Assembly: GCF_000717185.1 (NCBI RefSeq)
Contig: NZ_JNYE01000004.1
Span: 75,320 to 139,319, forward strand
Direction: 5' to 3'
DNA from: Kitasatospora phosalacinea
GTDB taxonomy: Bacteria; Actinomycetota; Actinomycetes; Streptomycetales; Streptomycetaceae
DNA length: 64,000 nucleotides
Part shown: piece after piece, positions 47,361-55,753 of the stretch
Numbering within the stretch: the first letter of the stretch is position 1
Layout of the letters: every line of letters starts with the position of its first letter
Notes under the pieces: generated by a model
Seen by the model: the letters and a program-made list of their open reading frames with translations, nothing else
Database searches by the model: none
Told to the model about the DNA's origin: nothing
Program-made: the position numbers and the translations under genes

Positions 47361-47912
47361 TCAGGCGTCGATCCGGCCGAACAGGTGGTTGGCGGGGGCG
47401 GCCGGGTCGTCGCCGTAGAAGAACTCGGTGACGGCCCGGTGGAACTCGGCGCGGTCCAGGCCGCCGGAGCCGTCCAGGTCCAGGGCGGCGAAGACCGCGG
47501 CACAGTCCTCGCCGGGGACGGCCGCGACCGCGTCGAACATCAGCTGGAACTCGGAGCGGTCGATCCGGCCGTCCCCGTCGAGGTCGACCAGCTCGAAGAA
47601 GCACTCGGTGACCGGCTCGACCTGCTGCGGGTACAGGGCGGGGTCGGTCAGGACGCGGCGGAACCCCTCGGTCATCTCCCGCAGGTCGACCCGGCCGTCG
47701 CCGTCCTGGTCCATCGGGGCGATCACGTTCGCCCAGAAGCCGTCCATCCGTTCGGTGAGCAGCCGGGCGGTCGCGGAGTCCGGGGCGGCGCCGCGGGCGG
47801 CGACGTAGCGCTCGCTCATCATCCGGACGTCCCGCCGGGTGATGAAGCCGTCGCCGTCGACGTCGGCGCCCCTGAACCACTGGCCGTACTTGAGGTCGCG
47901 AAGTGCAGTCAC
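47361..47912 (-). CDS. Four-EF-hand calcium-binding protein
   Basis: Acidic protein of 183 residues with four canonical EF-hand loops at about 17-28, 68-79, 110-121 and 145-156, each of the DxDGDG or DxDGSG type with a conserved Gly and terminal Asp/Glu. It is similar to the calexcitin/CalD-like proteins of Streptomyces, thought to buffer or sense calcium in the cytoplasm. I prefer the GTG at 47912: a TACGGT box (47921-47926 on the minus strand) ends 8 nt upstream, giving a leaderless message. A GTG at 47939 would add 9 residues. Confidence 0.87.
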   Translation of the reverse strand: MTALRDLKYGQWFRGADVDGDGFITRRDVRMMSERYVAARGAAPDSATARLLTERMDGFWANVIAPMDQDGDGRVDLREMTEGFRRVLTDPALYPQQVEPVTECFFELVDLDGDGRIDRSEFQLMFDAVAAVPGEDCAAVFAALDLDGSGGLDRAEFHRAVTEFFYGDDPAAPANHLFGRIDA

Positions 47913-47981
47913 GGTTGCGCACCGTACCGGTCCGCTCACGCAGGGGCAATTCCGCGGGCCGGTGGGCCCGCGGGGTTCGCG

Positions 47982-50291
47982 TCAGCGTTCGAGCGGCGGG
48001 GGGACGAAGGCGAGCACATCGGGCAGCGGCCCGTCATGGCGTTCGACGTCGACCAGCGCGCTGAGGGCGCTCGGCCCCTGGGACAGGCGCGAGCACGGCC
48101 GGTCCGCGGTGAGGGAGTTCGGGTTGCCGTGGCGGTCCAGGGTGCCGCCCGCCCCCGGCTCCTCCGGGTCCCACCAGGCGCCGGTGGGGAGTTGGACGAC
48201 GCCCGGCATGACGTCGTCCGACAGGACCGCGCCGGCCAGGCAGCTGCCGCGGTCGTTGAAGACCCGCACGACCGCGCCGTCCACGATGCCGCGCGCCGCG
48301 GCGTCCGCCGGGTTGAGCGTCACGGGCTCGCGGCCGCGGATCTTCGAGTCGAGGCTGCGGCCGCCGTTGTCGTACTGGCTGTGCAGCCGGGAGGCGGGCT
48401 GGTTGGAGACCAGGTGCAGCGGGAAGCGCTCCGCCAGGTCGCCGCCGAGCCACTCGGCCGGTTCGTACCAGGTGGGGTGCCCGGCGCAGTCGTCGTAGCC
48501 GTAGGAGTCGATCTCGGCGGAGAAGACCTCGATCCGGCCCGAGGGCGTCGCCAGCGGGAAGCGCTGCGGGTCCGCCCGGAGCGCCGCGAAGCTGCCGGGG
48601 AACGGGCCGGTCAGGGCGGGCAGTTCGACGGTGGTGCGGCGCCAGAACGCGTCGAAGTCCGGCAGCGCGGCGGGGTCGCCGAGGGCGGCCCTGGTCTGCT
48701 CGTACAGGTGCCGGAGCCACTCGGCCTCGGTGCGCGAGTCCGTGAACTCCCGCCCGTAGCCGAGCCGGGCGGCCAGGTCGGCGAAGATCCGGTGGTCGGT
48801 GCGCGACTCGCCGGCCGGTTCGCGGACCTTCGGCATCGCGGTGAGGTGCGGGTCGCAGAACCCGGCGGTGAAGTCGTCGCGCTCCAGGCCGGTGGCGACG
48901 GGCAGGACGACGTCCGCGAACTTGGCGGTGGTGTTCCACCAGGCCTCGTGGACCACCACCGTGTCGGGGGCCTGCCAGGCCCGGGCGAGCCGGTGCAGGT
49001 CCTGGTGGTGGTGGAACGGGTTGCCGCCGCACCAGTAGACCAGGCGGAGTTCGGGCAGGGTGAGGCGCCGGCCGTCGTAGTCGATGCTCCGGCCGGGGTG
49101 CAGCAGGGCGTCGGCGATCCGGGCGACCGGGATGAAGTCCGGGACGGGGTTGGGGACGGCGGGGACGGACGCCACGGAGGGGCGGCCGGGGGCGACGCCG
49201 GTCGCGTCCATCGTCGCGTAGCCCGCGCCCCAGCCGCAGCCGGGCCGCCCCATCGAGCCCGCCATCGCGGCCAGCACGACGGACATCCAGATCGGCTGTT
49301 CGCCGTGGTCCGCCCGCTGCACCGCGTAGTTGACCACGACGAGGGAGCGCTGCGCGGTGAGGCGGCGGGCCAGGTCGGTGAGCGTGCCGCGGTCGATGCC
49401 GGTGATCGCCGCGGCCCAGGCGGCGTCCTTGGGGACGCCGTCGGCCTCGCCGAGCAGGTAGGCGGCGAAGCGGTCGAACCCGGTGCAGCAGCGGCGCAGG
49501 AAGTCCTCGTCGTGCCAGCCGTTGACCAGCATGGTGTGCGCGATGCCGAGCATCGCGGCGGTGTCGGTGTTGGGGACGACGGGCAGCCACCGGGCGCCGA
49601 GGAAGTCGGCGGTGTCGCTGCGGATCGGGCTGACGTTCACGAACCGCACCCCGGCGTCGCGGCACCGGCGCTGCAGGTCGCGGGTGCGGTGCCGGGCCAG
49701 GCCGCCGGGGTTGACCTGGCTGTTCTTGAGGGCCAGCCCGCCGAACGCGACCACGAGTTCGCAGCCCTCGGCTATCTCGTCCCACATCGGCATCCGGGAC
49801 TGGTAGCTCCACGGGTGCCCGCCGATCACGTGCGGCAGGATCACCTCCAGGGCCGCGGTGCTGTACGTGTTGCGGGAGTCGGTGTAGCCGCCGCCGAGCG
49901 CCAGGAACCGCTGGAGCTGCCCCTGCGCGTGGTGGAGGGCGCCCGCGCTCGCCCAGCCGTAGGAGCCGCCGAACACCGCGGCGTCCCCGTACCGCTCCCG
50001 CACCCGGCGCAGTTCGTCGCCCACCAGCGTGAGCGCCTCGTCCCAGCCGACCTCGACGAAGGAGTCCGCGCCGCGGGCGCTGCCGCCCTCCCGCGGCCGC
50101 CCGTCCAGCCACCCCCTGCGCACGGCGGGGCGCAGCACCCGGGCGCCGTCCTCGGCGGCCCGGACCATGCCGGGGCCGATCGGCGAGGGCGCGGGGTCGT
50201 CCTCCTTCGGTTCGATCCGCAGCAGGCGGCCGGAGTCGACCACCGCGGTGAAACTGCCCCAGTGCGTCGCGACCGACAAGCGTCGTTCCAC
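47982..50291 (-). CDS. Molybdopterin oxidoreductase of the BisC/DMSO-reductase family
   Basis: Protein of 769 residues. It starts at a THWGSF motif with no N-terminal Cys cluster, so it has no 4Fe-4S centre, like BisC, TorZ and DmsA-type single-subunit reductases. Cofactor-binding motifs include GGSYGWASAGALHHAQ and NTYSTAAL, whose Ser (about residue 144) fits the Mo ligand Ser of DMSO reductase, and SQVNPGGL. I see no Tat signal, which fits a cytoplasmic biotin- or methionine-sulfoxide reductase. GTG 50291, with GGAG 11 nt upstream, is the chosen start; the frame extends to 50378. Confidence 0.87.
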   Translation of the reverse strand: MERRLSVATHWGSFTAVVDSGRLLRIEPKEDDPAPSPIGPGMVRAAEDGARVLRPAVRRGWLDGRPREGGSARGADSFVEVGWDEALTLVGDELRRVRERYGDAAVFGGSYGWASAGALHHAQGQLQRFLALGGGYTDSRNTYSTAALEVILPHVIGGHPWSYQSRMPMWDEIAEGCELVVAFGGLALKNSQVNPGGLARHRTRDLQRRCRDAGVRFVNVSPIRSDTADFLGARWLPVVPNTDTAAMLGIAHTMLVNGWHDEDFLRRCCTGFDRFAAYLLGEADGVPKDAAWAAAITGIDRGTLTDLARRLTAQRSLVVVNYAVQRADHGEQPIWMSVVLAAMAGSMGRPGCGWGAGYATMDATGVAPGRPSVASVPAVPNPVPDFIPVARIADALLHPGRSIDYDGRRLTLPELRLVYWCGGNPFHHHQDLHRLARAWQAPDTVVVHEAWWNTTAKFADVVLPVATGLERDDFTAGFCDPHLTAMPKVREPAGESRTDHRIFADLAARLGYGREFTDSRTEAEWLRHLYEQTRAALGDPAALPDFDAFWRRTTVELPALTGPFPGSFAALRADPQRFPLATPSGRIEVFSAEIDSYGYDDCAGHPTWYEPAEWLGGDLAERFPLHLVSNQPASRLHSQYDNGGRSLDSKIRGREPVTLNPADAAARGIVDGAVVRVFNDRGSCLAGAVLSDDVMPGVVQLPTGAWWDPEEPGAGGTLDRHGNPNSLTADRPCSRLSQGPSALSALVDVERHDGPLPDVLAFVPPPLER

Positions 50292-50382
50292 CGCGCATCG
50301 ACTCCGTCCCCGTACGGGCTCCCGCCCGGATCCGACCTGCCGCCGGGTACGAGTCTCCCCACGCCGTCGCGTCCGCATGCGG

Positions 50383-50856
50383 CTACCGGGGGGTCGCGTC
50401 CGGGTCCTCGTGCAGCGGGAGGCCGTGGGCGGCCGCCAGGCGGTCGAACGCCGCGCCGAGGGCGGCCTGCTGGGCGGGGGTGAGGCCGGCGGTGAGCTCC
50501 GCGTCGAGGGCGGTCGCCCGGGCCGTGCAGCGGGCGAGGAGGTCGTGCCCGCGGTCGGTGAGGCGCAGGATCTGGCGGCGGCGGTCGGCCGGGTCGCGCA
50601 GCCGCTCGACCGCGCCCGCGGCCTCCAGGTGGTCGGCGAGCGAGACCACCAGGCTGGGCGCCACCCGCATCAGCTTGGCGATCTCCAGCTGGGAGGCGCC
50701 GAGCCCCGCGTCGAGGACGCTCAGCAGGCCGACGTGCTTGGGCTTCAGGTCGTGCTCGGCCAGCGCCCGGGCGTACCGGTCGGCGACCAGCGCGCCCAGT
50801 ACGCCGAACCGGAAGGTGAGCGTCTCGACCCACTTGACATCGTTCACGAGAGGCAT
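50383..50856 (-). CDS. MarR-family regulator
   Basis: Protein of 157 residues with the MarR winged helix: LGASQLEIAKLMRVAPSLVVSLADHLEAAG (recognition helix) and the wing ERLRDPADRRRQILRLTDRG. It is divergent from the isochorismatase-like gene and shares a 49-nt gap with it, in which a palindrome lies. GAAGG precedes ATG 50856. It probably represses itself and the isochorismatase-like/MBL pair, and may respond to a phenolic or oxidant. Confidence 0.87.
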   Translation of the reverse strand: MPLVNDVKWVETLTFRFGVLGALVADRYARALAEHDLKPKHVGLLSVLDAGLGASQLEIAKLMRVAPSLVVSLADHLEAAGAVERLRDPADRRRQILRLTDRGHDLLARCTARATALDAELTAGLTPAQQAALGAAFDRLAAAHGLPLHEDPDATPR

Positions 50857-50869
50857 GCTACCTTCACCA

Positions 50870-50892
50870 AACCGTTCTAGCCATGAATGATT
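50870..50892. promoter_or_regulatory. Candidate MarR operator
   Basis: AACCGTTC and GATT-ending GAATGATT form an imperfect inverted repeat (6 of 8 pairs) with a 7-nt spacer, in the middle of the AT-rich gap between the divergent MarR and isochorismatase-like genes. Confidence 0.5.
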
Positions 50893-50905
50893 TGGAGTGG
50901 GAACA

Positions 50906-51451
50906 GTGCTTGACCCCCGCACCGTGCAGATCGTCTTCGCCGACCTGCAGGACAGCATCGTGGCCCTGAGCCGCACCAACCCCCCGGACACCGTCCGGCG
51001 CTCCGCCGGAGTGCTCGGCCGGATCGCCCGGACGCTGGAGATCCCGTTCACCGTCTCCGCCGCGCCCCGGCCCGGCGGGCCCGGCGTCATCGCCGAACTC
51101 CCCGCCGCGACGCCGTTCGTGCGCAGCGGGCCGTCCTGCTGGGACGACCCGGCCTGGCGCGCCCGGGTCGCCGCCCACGCCCGCCCGACCCTGGCCCTGT
51201 GCGGCGTGGTCTCGGAGATCGTGGTCCTGCACACCGCGCTCGACGCCCTGGCCGACGGCCACCGGGTGGTCGTCCTGGTCGACGCGGGCGGCGGCATGTC
51301 GCAGCGCACGGAGGACGCCGCCCACGAGCAGATCCGGGCCGCGGGCGGCACCGTGACCTCCGTCGCGTCCTTCGCCACCGACCTGGTGCGCGACTTCACC
51401 GACCCCGCCGGCCGCGAGGTCATCACCGCGCTGCACGACCTGCTGGCCTGA
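50906..51451 (+). CDS. Isochorismatase-like (cysteine hydrolase family) protein with altered active site
   Basis: Protein of 181 residues with the alpha/beta fold of the isochorismatase superfamily; the catalytic Asp is D13 in VFADLQDS. The position usually occupied by the nucleophilic Cys (SE-x-C-V motif) is Val106 in GVVSEIVVL, and the usual Lys region reads FVRSGPSCWDD with no Lys. Thus a classical amidase or nicotinamidase activity is not expected. GTG 50906 lies 8 nt after GGAG; GTG 50897 is possible. The downstream MBL gene follows by 22 nt. Confidence 0.75.
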   Translation: MLDPRTVQIVFADLQDSIVALSRTNPPDTVRRSAGVLGRIARTLEIPFTVSAAPRPGGPGVIAELPAATPFVRSGPSCWDDPAWRARVAAHARPTLALCGVVSEIVVLHTALDALADGHRVVVLVDAGGGMSQRTEDAAHEQIRAAGGTVTSVASFATDLVRDFTDPAGREVITALHDLLA

Positions 51452-51473
51452 ACTCCCCCGGAGAGGAAGCCCC

Positions 51474-52193
51474 GTGAGACTCGCACCCCACCTGCACCGC
51501 CTCGGCAACGACACCGTGGCCTGCTACCTCGTCGACACCGCCGAGGGCATCACCCTCGTCGACGCCGGACTGCCCGGCCACTGGCGGGACCTGCAGCGCG
51601 AACTGCGCTCCCTGGGCAAGTCCGTCGACGACGTCCGCGGCCTGGTCCTGACCCACGGCGACTCCGACCACCTCGGCTTCGCCGAACGCCTGCGCAGCGC
51701 CCACGGCGTCCCGGTGTTCGTGCACGCCGCCGACGCCGCCCGCGCCCGCACCGGCGAGAAGCCGCCCGTCGCGACCGGCCCCTGGCGGCCCGGACCGGCG
51801 CTCGGCTTCCTCGGCTACGCCGTCCGGAAGAACGGCCTGCGCACCCGCCACCTCGGCGCCGTCACCGAGGTCGGCGACGGCGACGTGCTGGACCTGCCCG
51901 GCAGCCCGGTGATCGTGGGCCTGCCGGGGCACTCCCCCGGCAGCGTCGCCGTGCACGTCCCGCTCGCCGACGCGCTCTTCGTCGGCGACGCGCTGACCAC
52001 CCGCCACGTCCTCACCGGGCGCCGCGGCCCCCAGCCCGCCCCCTTCACCGACGACCCGGCCGCCGCCCTCGCCTCCCTCGACCGGATCGCCCACCTGCCC
52101 GCGTCCTGGATCCTGCCCGGCCACGGCGCCCCCTGGCGCACCTCCCCGGCCCGGGTCGGCGAGGCCGTCCGGGCGGCCGCCCCGCCGTCCTGA
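51474..52193 (+). CDS. Metallo-beta-lactamase fold hydrolase
   Basis: Protein of 239 residues. The MBL metal sites are present: LTHGDSDHLGFAE (HxxxDH-type), the His in GLPGHSPGSVAVH, the Asp in FVGDALT and the His in LPGHGAPW. Proteins of this group hydrolyse lactones, thioesters or glutathione adducts. GAGAGGAAG precedes GTG 51474. It is co-transcribed with the isochorismatase-like gene and likely under the MarR regulator. The stop codon lies in the first copy of a 16-bp tandem repeat. Confidence 0.85.
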   Translation: MRLAPHLHRLGNDTVACYLVDTAEGITLVDAGLPGHWRDLQRELRSLGKSVDDVRGLVLTHGDSDHLGFAERLRSAHGVPVFVHAADAARARTGEKPPVATGPWRPGPALGFLGYAVRKNGLRTRHLGAVTEVGDGDVLDLPGSPVIVGLPGHSPGSVAVHVPLADALFVGDALTTRHVLTGRRGPQPAPFTDDPAAALASLDRIAHLPASWILPGHGAPWRTSPARVGEAVRAAAPPS

Positions 52194-52216
52194 GCGCCCA
52201 CCGTCCTGAGCGCCCA
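52185..52216. repeat. 16-bp tandem repeat overlapping a stop codon
   Basis: CCGTCCTGAGCGCCCA occurs twice in tandem (52185 and 52201), with further degenerate copies to about 52247. The TGA of the MBL gene (52191-52193) is inside the first copy. Confidence 0.8.
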
Positions 52217-52309
52217 CTGTCCTGGGCCCCGGCGGTCCTGAGCACCGGCGGCTCCTTACCGGTCGCTGACGGCCGGGCGCGGCCGGGGCCTTCCGGGCGC
52301 GGGCGCGGG

Positions 52310-52315
52310 TAGCGT
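52310..52315 (+). promoter_or_regulatory. -10 box of a leaderless transcript
   Basis: TAGCGT ends 7 nt before ATG 52323 and no ribosome-binding site intervenes. Confidence 0.6.
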
Positions 52316-52322
52316 CGCCGGC

Positions 52323-53378
52323 ATGAGGATCCTGGTGACGGGCGGGGCCGGTTTCATCGGCTCGGCGGTGGTCGGAGAGCTGCTCGCGGGCGGCCACGAG
52401 GTGCGGGTGCTGGACGCGCTGCTCCCGGCGGTGCACCCGTCGGGGCTGCCGTCGGCGGTCCCGGCGGGCGCGGAGTTCCGGCACGCCGACGTGCGGGACG
52501 CGGCCGCGGTGGAGGCCGCCCTGGACGGGGTGTCGGCGGTCTGCCACCAGGCGGCGATGGTCGGGCTGGGCGTGGACCTCGACGACGCCCCCGCGTACGC
52601 CGGGTGCAACGACCTGGGCACGGCGGTGCTGCTGGCGGCGATGGCCCGGCGCGGGGTGCGGGAGCTGGTGCTGGCCGGGTCGATGGTGGTCTACGGCGAG
52701 GGCGCGTACCGCTGCGGGGCGCACGGCCCGGTGGCCCCCGGGCCGCGCCGGGCCGCGGACCTGGACGCGGGGCGCTTCGAACCGCCGTGCCCGGTGTGCG
52801 GCGAACCCCTGCTGCCCGGGCTGGTCGCGGAGGACGCCCCCGCCGACCCGCGCAACGTGTACGCGGCGACCAAGCTCGCCCAGGAGCACCTGGCGTCCGC
52901 CTGGGCCCGGGCCTGCGGCGGCCGGGTCCTGACGCTCCGCTACCACAACGTGTACGGGCCGGGGATGCCCCGGGACACCCCGTACGCGGGGGTGGCCTCG
53001 CTGTTCCGCTCGGCGCTGGCGCGCGGCGAGGCCCCGCGGGTGTTCGAGGACGGCGGCCAGCGCCGCGACTTCGTGCACGTCGCGGACGTGGCCGCCGCCA
53101 ACGCGGCGGCACTGGCGGCACTGCCCGACCGACCGGCGGGCAGCACCCGGGCGTACAACGTGGGCAGCGGGGAGGTCCGCACCGTGGGCGACCTGGCGGG
53201 AGCGCTGGCGGCGGCGTGCGACGGCCCGGCCCCGGTGGTGACGGGCGAGTACCGGCTGGGCGACGTCCGGCACGTGACGGCGGACTCCGGACGCCTGCGC
53301 ACGGAACTGGGCTGGCGTCCCCGGGTCGCGTTCGGGGCGGGGATGGCCGAGTTCGCAGCGGCCCCGCAACGCACCTGA
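52323..53378 (+). CDS. NAD-dependent nucleotide-sugar epimerase/dehydratase with a Cys-rich insert
   Basis: Extended SDR of 351 residues: GGAGFIGSAVV at residue 7, AGSMVVYGEG as the Ser region, and VYAATK with the catalytic Tyr and Lys, then RYHNVYGPGMP. An insert after the Ser region contains YRCGAHG and PPCPVCGEPL, resembling half a zinc ribbon. Substrate class is UDP/GDP/dTDP-sugar by family, but no other cell-wall sugar genes are next to it. Translation is probably leaderless. Confidence 0.85.
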   Translation: MRILVTGGAGFIGSAVVGELLAGGHEVRVLDALLPAVHPSGLPSAVPAGAEFRHADVRDAAAVEAALDGVSAVCHQAAMVGLGVDLDDAPAYAGCNDLGTAVLLAAMARRGVRELVLAGSMVVYGEGAYRCGAHGPVAPGPRRAADLDAGRFEPPCPVCGEPLLPGLVAEDAPADPRNVYAATKLAQEHLASAWARACGGRVLTLRYHNVYGPGMPRDTPYAGVASLFRSALARGEAPRVFEDGGQRRDFVHVADVAAANAAALAALPDRPAGSTRAYNVGSGEVRTVGDLAGALAAACDGPAPVVTGEYRLGDVRHVTADSGRLRTELGWRPRVAFGAGMAEFAAAPQRT

Positions 53379-53429
53379 CGGACGGCGGAACGACTGCCGC
53401 CCGGACGCCACCGGTCCCCTCGCCCCGCA

Positions 53430-53621
53430 GCAGCACCGCCCCTCCCCGGCCACCGACGCCGACCGGACCGGACCGGACCCGCCGAACGCCCCGAACAGCC
53501 GGGCGGGACGCGGCAGCGCGGAGCACGGTCCTGCGACGACGGAACGGCCGCCGACCGGACACCGCGCCCCACCGCCACCGGGGCCCCCTCGCCCCCACCG
53601 CAGCACCGCCCCTCCCCGGCC
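53430..53621. repeat. 22-nt direct repeat pair
   Basis: The same 22-nt segment is found at 53430-53451 and 53600-53621 in the spacer between convergent epimerase and histidine kinase genes. The 259-nt spacer otherwise shows no gene. Confidence 0.75.
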
Positions 53622-53637
53622 CCGCCCGGCGGGGGTG

Positions 53638-54795
53638 TCAGGCGCGGCGGGCCGTGGGGAGGGTGATCTCGAAGCAGCAGCCGCCGTCGACGTTGCGGAC
53701 GCGGGCCCGTCCGGCGTGCGCCTCCACGATGCCGCGGACGATGGCGAGGCCGAGGCCGGCGCCGCTGTCGGCCGTGTCGGGGGTGCCGGGGGCCGCGGGG
53801 CCGGTCGGGCGGGGGGTGCGGGCGGCGGTGCCGCGCCAGCCGGTCTCGAAGAGGCGGGGGAGGTCGGGTTCGGGGATGCCGCCGCAGCCGTCGGTGACGG
53901 CGAGCACGACGGCGTCGTCCTCCCGGCGGGTGGAGACGGCGACGACACCGTCGGGCGGGGTGGCGCGGATCGCGTTGACCAGCAGGTTGCCGATCACCCG
54001 GGTGATCTCCCGGGGGTCGGCCTCGACCGGGGCGGGCTCGACGCGGCGGCCCTCCAGGCGGACGCCGCGCTGCCGGGCCAGCGGGTGGGCGCCGGCCAGC
54101 GCGTCGTCGACCAGGTCGTGCAGGGAGACCCGGGAGAGGCTGAGCGAGAGCGCTCCGGCCTGGATCCGGGAGAGCTCGAACAGGTCGTCGACCATGGCGG
54201 TGAGCCGCTCCACCTCGGTGCGGATGCGGGCGAGGTAGCGCTCGGGTTCCTCGGCGACGCCGTCCTCCAGCGCCTCGGCCATCGCGCGCAGCCCGGCCAG
54301 CGGGGTGCGCAGGTCGTGCGAGATCCAGGCGACGAGTTCGCGCCGGGAGGCGTCCAGGGCCCGTTCGCGGTCCCGGGATTCGGCGAGCCGGGCGCTGGTG
54401 GCGGCGAGTTCGGCGCTGACGGCGGCCAGTTCCCGGCCGAGCGGCCGGTCGGGCGGGGCGAACCCGGCGTCGCCGCCGACGGTGCGGGCGGCCACCGCCA
54501 GCGCCCGGCCGCCCGCGGTGACCTGGCGGCCCAGCAGCGCGGCGGTGAGCAGCGCGACCACCGAGGCCATCACCAGGACGGTGCCGACCACGCCGAGGTC
54601 GTGGGGGGAGAGGAACATCGCCCGGGCGACCGCGAACGTCCCGGAGGTGACGGCGAGGACGCTGACCACGGCGACGGCGAACAGGCCGAGCGCCAGCGAG
54701 CGGCGGCGCAGCAGCCGCAGCGCGGCCAGGCCGAGCAGTCCGGCGGCGGCGGCGCCGAGCGCGGCGAACAGGGCGATCAGCAGCAGGTCCTTCAC
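53638..54795 (-). CDS. Sensor histidine kinase
   Basis: Protein of 385 residues. Four hydrophobic helices in the first 90 residues leave almost no extracellular loop, so sensing is probably within or at the membrane. Then come a HAMP-like/coiled region, the DHp box with phosphorylated His160 in WISHDLRTP, an N box NLLVNAIRATP, G1 DGCGGIPE and G2 GAGLGLAIV. GTG 54795 overlaps the response regulator stop by 4 nt (GTGA), so both are made together. Confidence 0.9.
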   Translation of the reverse strand: MKDLLLIALFAALGAAAAGLLGLAALRLLRRRSLALGLFAVAVVSVLAVTSGTFAVARAMFLSPHDLGVVGTVLVMASVVALLTAALLGRQVTAGGRALAVAARTVGGDAGFAPPDRPLGRELAAVSAELAATSARLAESRDRERALDASRRELVAWISHDLRTPLAGLRAMAEALEDGVAEEPERYLARIRTEVERLTAMVDDLFELSRIQAGALSLSLSRVSLHDLVDDALAGAHPLARQRGVRLEGRRVEPAPVEADPREITRVIGNLLVNAIRATPPDGVVAVSTRREDDAVVLAVTDGCGGIPEPDLPRLFETGWRGTAARTPRPTGPAAPGTPDTADSGAGLGLAIVRGIVEAHAGRARVRNVDGGCCFEITLPTARRA

Positions 54796-55565
54796 GCCGC
54801 ACCGCCCTGTGCCGGACCGTCCGGTGCCGCACCGGCCGGGTCGTAGCGGTAGCCGACGCCCCAGACGGTGCTGATCAGTTCGGGCGCGCCGGGGTCGTCC
54901 TCGATCTTCTCGCGCAGGCGGCGGACGTGGACGGTGACGGTGGAGAGGTCGCCGAAGTCCCAGCCCCAGACGCGCTGCATCAGCTCCTGCCGGGAGAACA
55001 CCGTCCCGGGATGCCGGAGGAGGAACGCGAGCAGGTCGAACTCGCGCGCGGTGAGAGTGAGTTCGCGTCCTCCTCGGTGGGCGCGGCGGGCCCGGGGGTC
55101 GAGCGCGAGGTCGCCGGAGCGCAGCGGGGCGGCACCGTCGGCCGGGGCGGTGCGGGCGCGGCGCAGGATCGACTGGACGCGCAGGACGAGTTCGCGCGGG
55201 CTGAACGGCTTGGTGACGTAGTCGTCCGCGCCGAGTTCGAGGCCCAGGACGCGGTCGGCCTCGTCGCCCCTGGCGGTGAGCAGCACCACCGGCAGGTCCG
55301 CGCGGTCCGCGCGGTCGGGGCGGGCGCGCAGGCGGCGCAGCACTTCGAGGCCGTCGAGGCCGGGCAGCATCAGGTCGAGGACGAGCAGGTCGGGGCGGTG
55401 GCGTTCGGCCAGGTCGAGGCCGCGCTGCCCGTCCTCGGCGCGCTCGACCAGGTGGCCGGCCCGGGTGAGGTAGCCGGCCACGACCTCGCCGACGGTCGGG
55501 TCGTCGTCGACGACCAGGACGCGCGCGGGTTGCGGCGGTCCGGCGGGGGCGGGGCTGTGGTTCAC
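54792..55565 (-). CDS. OmpR-family response regulator
   Basis: Protein of 257 residues. The receiver domain has the acidic pocket VVDDDP (20-22), phosphoacceptor Asp64 in LLVLDLMLPG, Thr in VVLLTARG and Lys in VTKPF. The winged helix is of the Trans_Reg_C type (LTAREFDLLAFLLRHPG, VHVRRLREKIE, VWGVGYRY). The start is GTG 55565: TATCCT (55573-55578, minus strand) ends 7 nt upstream, giving a leaderless message. An 18-nt direct-repeat element, the likely binding site, lies 58 nt upstream of the start to its core. Confidence 0.92.
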   Translation of the reverse strand: MNHSPAPAGPPQPARVLVVDDDPTVGEVVAGYLTRAGHLVERAEDGQRGLDLAERHRPDLLVLDLMLPGLDGLEVLRRLRARPDRADRADLPVVLLTARGDEADRVLGLELGADDYVTKPFSPRELVLRVQSILRRARTAPADGAAPLRSGDLALDPRARRAHRGGRELTLTAREFDLLAFLLRHPGTVFSRQELMQRVWGWDFGDLSTVTVHVRRLREKIEDDPGAPELISTVWGVGYRYDPAGAAPDGPAQGGAA

Positions 55566-55615
55566 CCGCCCGAGGATACGAGTGCGGGCGCGCCCGCGGG
55601 CCCGCACCGGACCGG

Positions 55616-55633
55616 CGTTCGGGTTCCGTAAGG
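55616..55633. promoter_or_regulatory. Candidate response-regulator site 1
   Basis: CGTTCGGG-TTCCGTAAGG. Two CGT half-sites 11 bp apart, as for PhoB/OmpR-type proteins. The TTCCG core (55624) is 58 nt away from the response-regulator start codon. Confidence 0.65.
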
Positions 55634-55689
55634 TCCGCCGTCCGGGCGGGTGCACCGTCCGGGCAGGCCCGCCGTCCGGGCGGGTGCGC

Positions 55690-55707
55690 CGTACGACTTC
55701 CGTAAGG
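55690..55707. promoter_or_regulatory. Candidate response-regulator site 2
   Basis: CGTACGAC-TTCCGTAAGG, ending 46 nt before the glycosyltransferase start. Same layout as site 1 on the same strand. Confidence 0.65.
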
Positions 55708-55753
55708 GCGCGGCTCGGCCGCGGCGGGGTCGGGCGTGGTTAGCGTGGCGGTC

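Noticed and set aside
42438..50483. An open frame of more than 2,600 codons overlapping five real genes
   Set aside because: Arg/Pro/Gly-dominated translation with no motif; all true genes beneath have catalytic motifs and ribosome sites.
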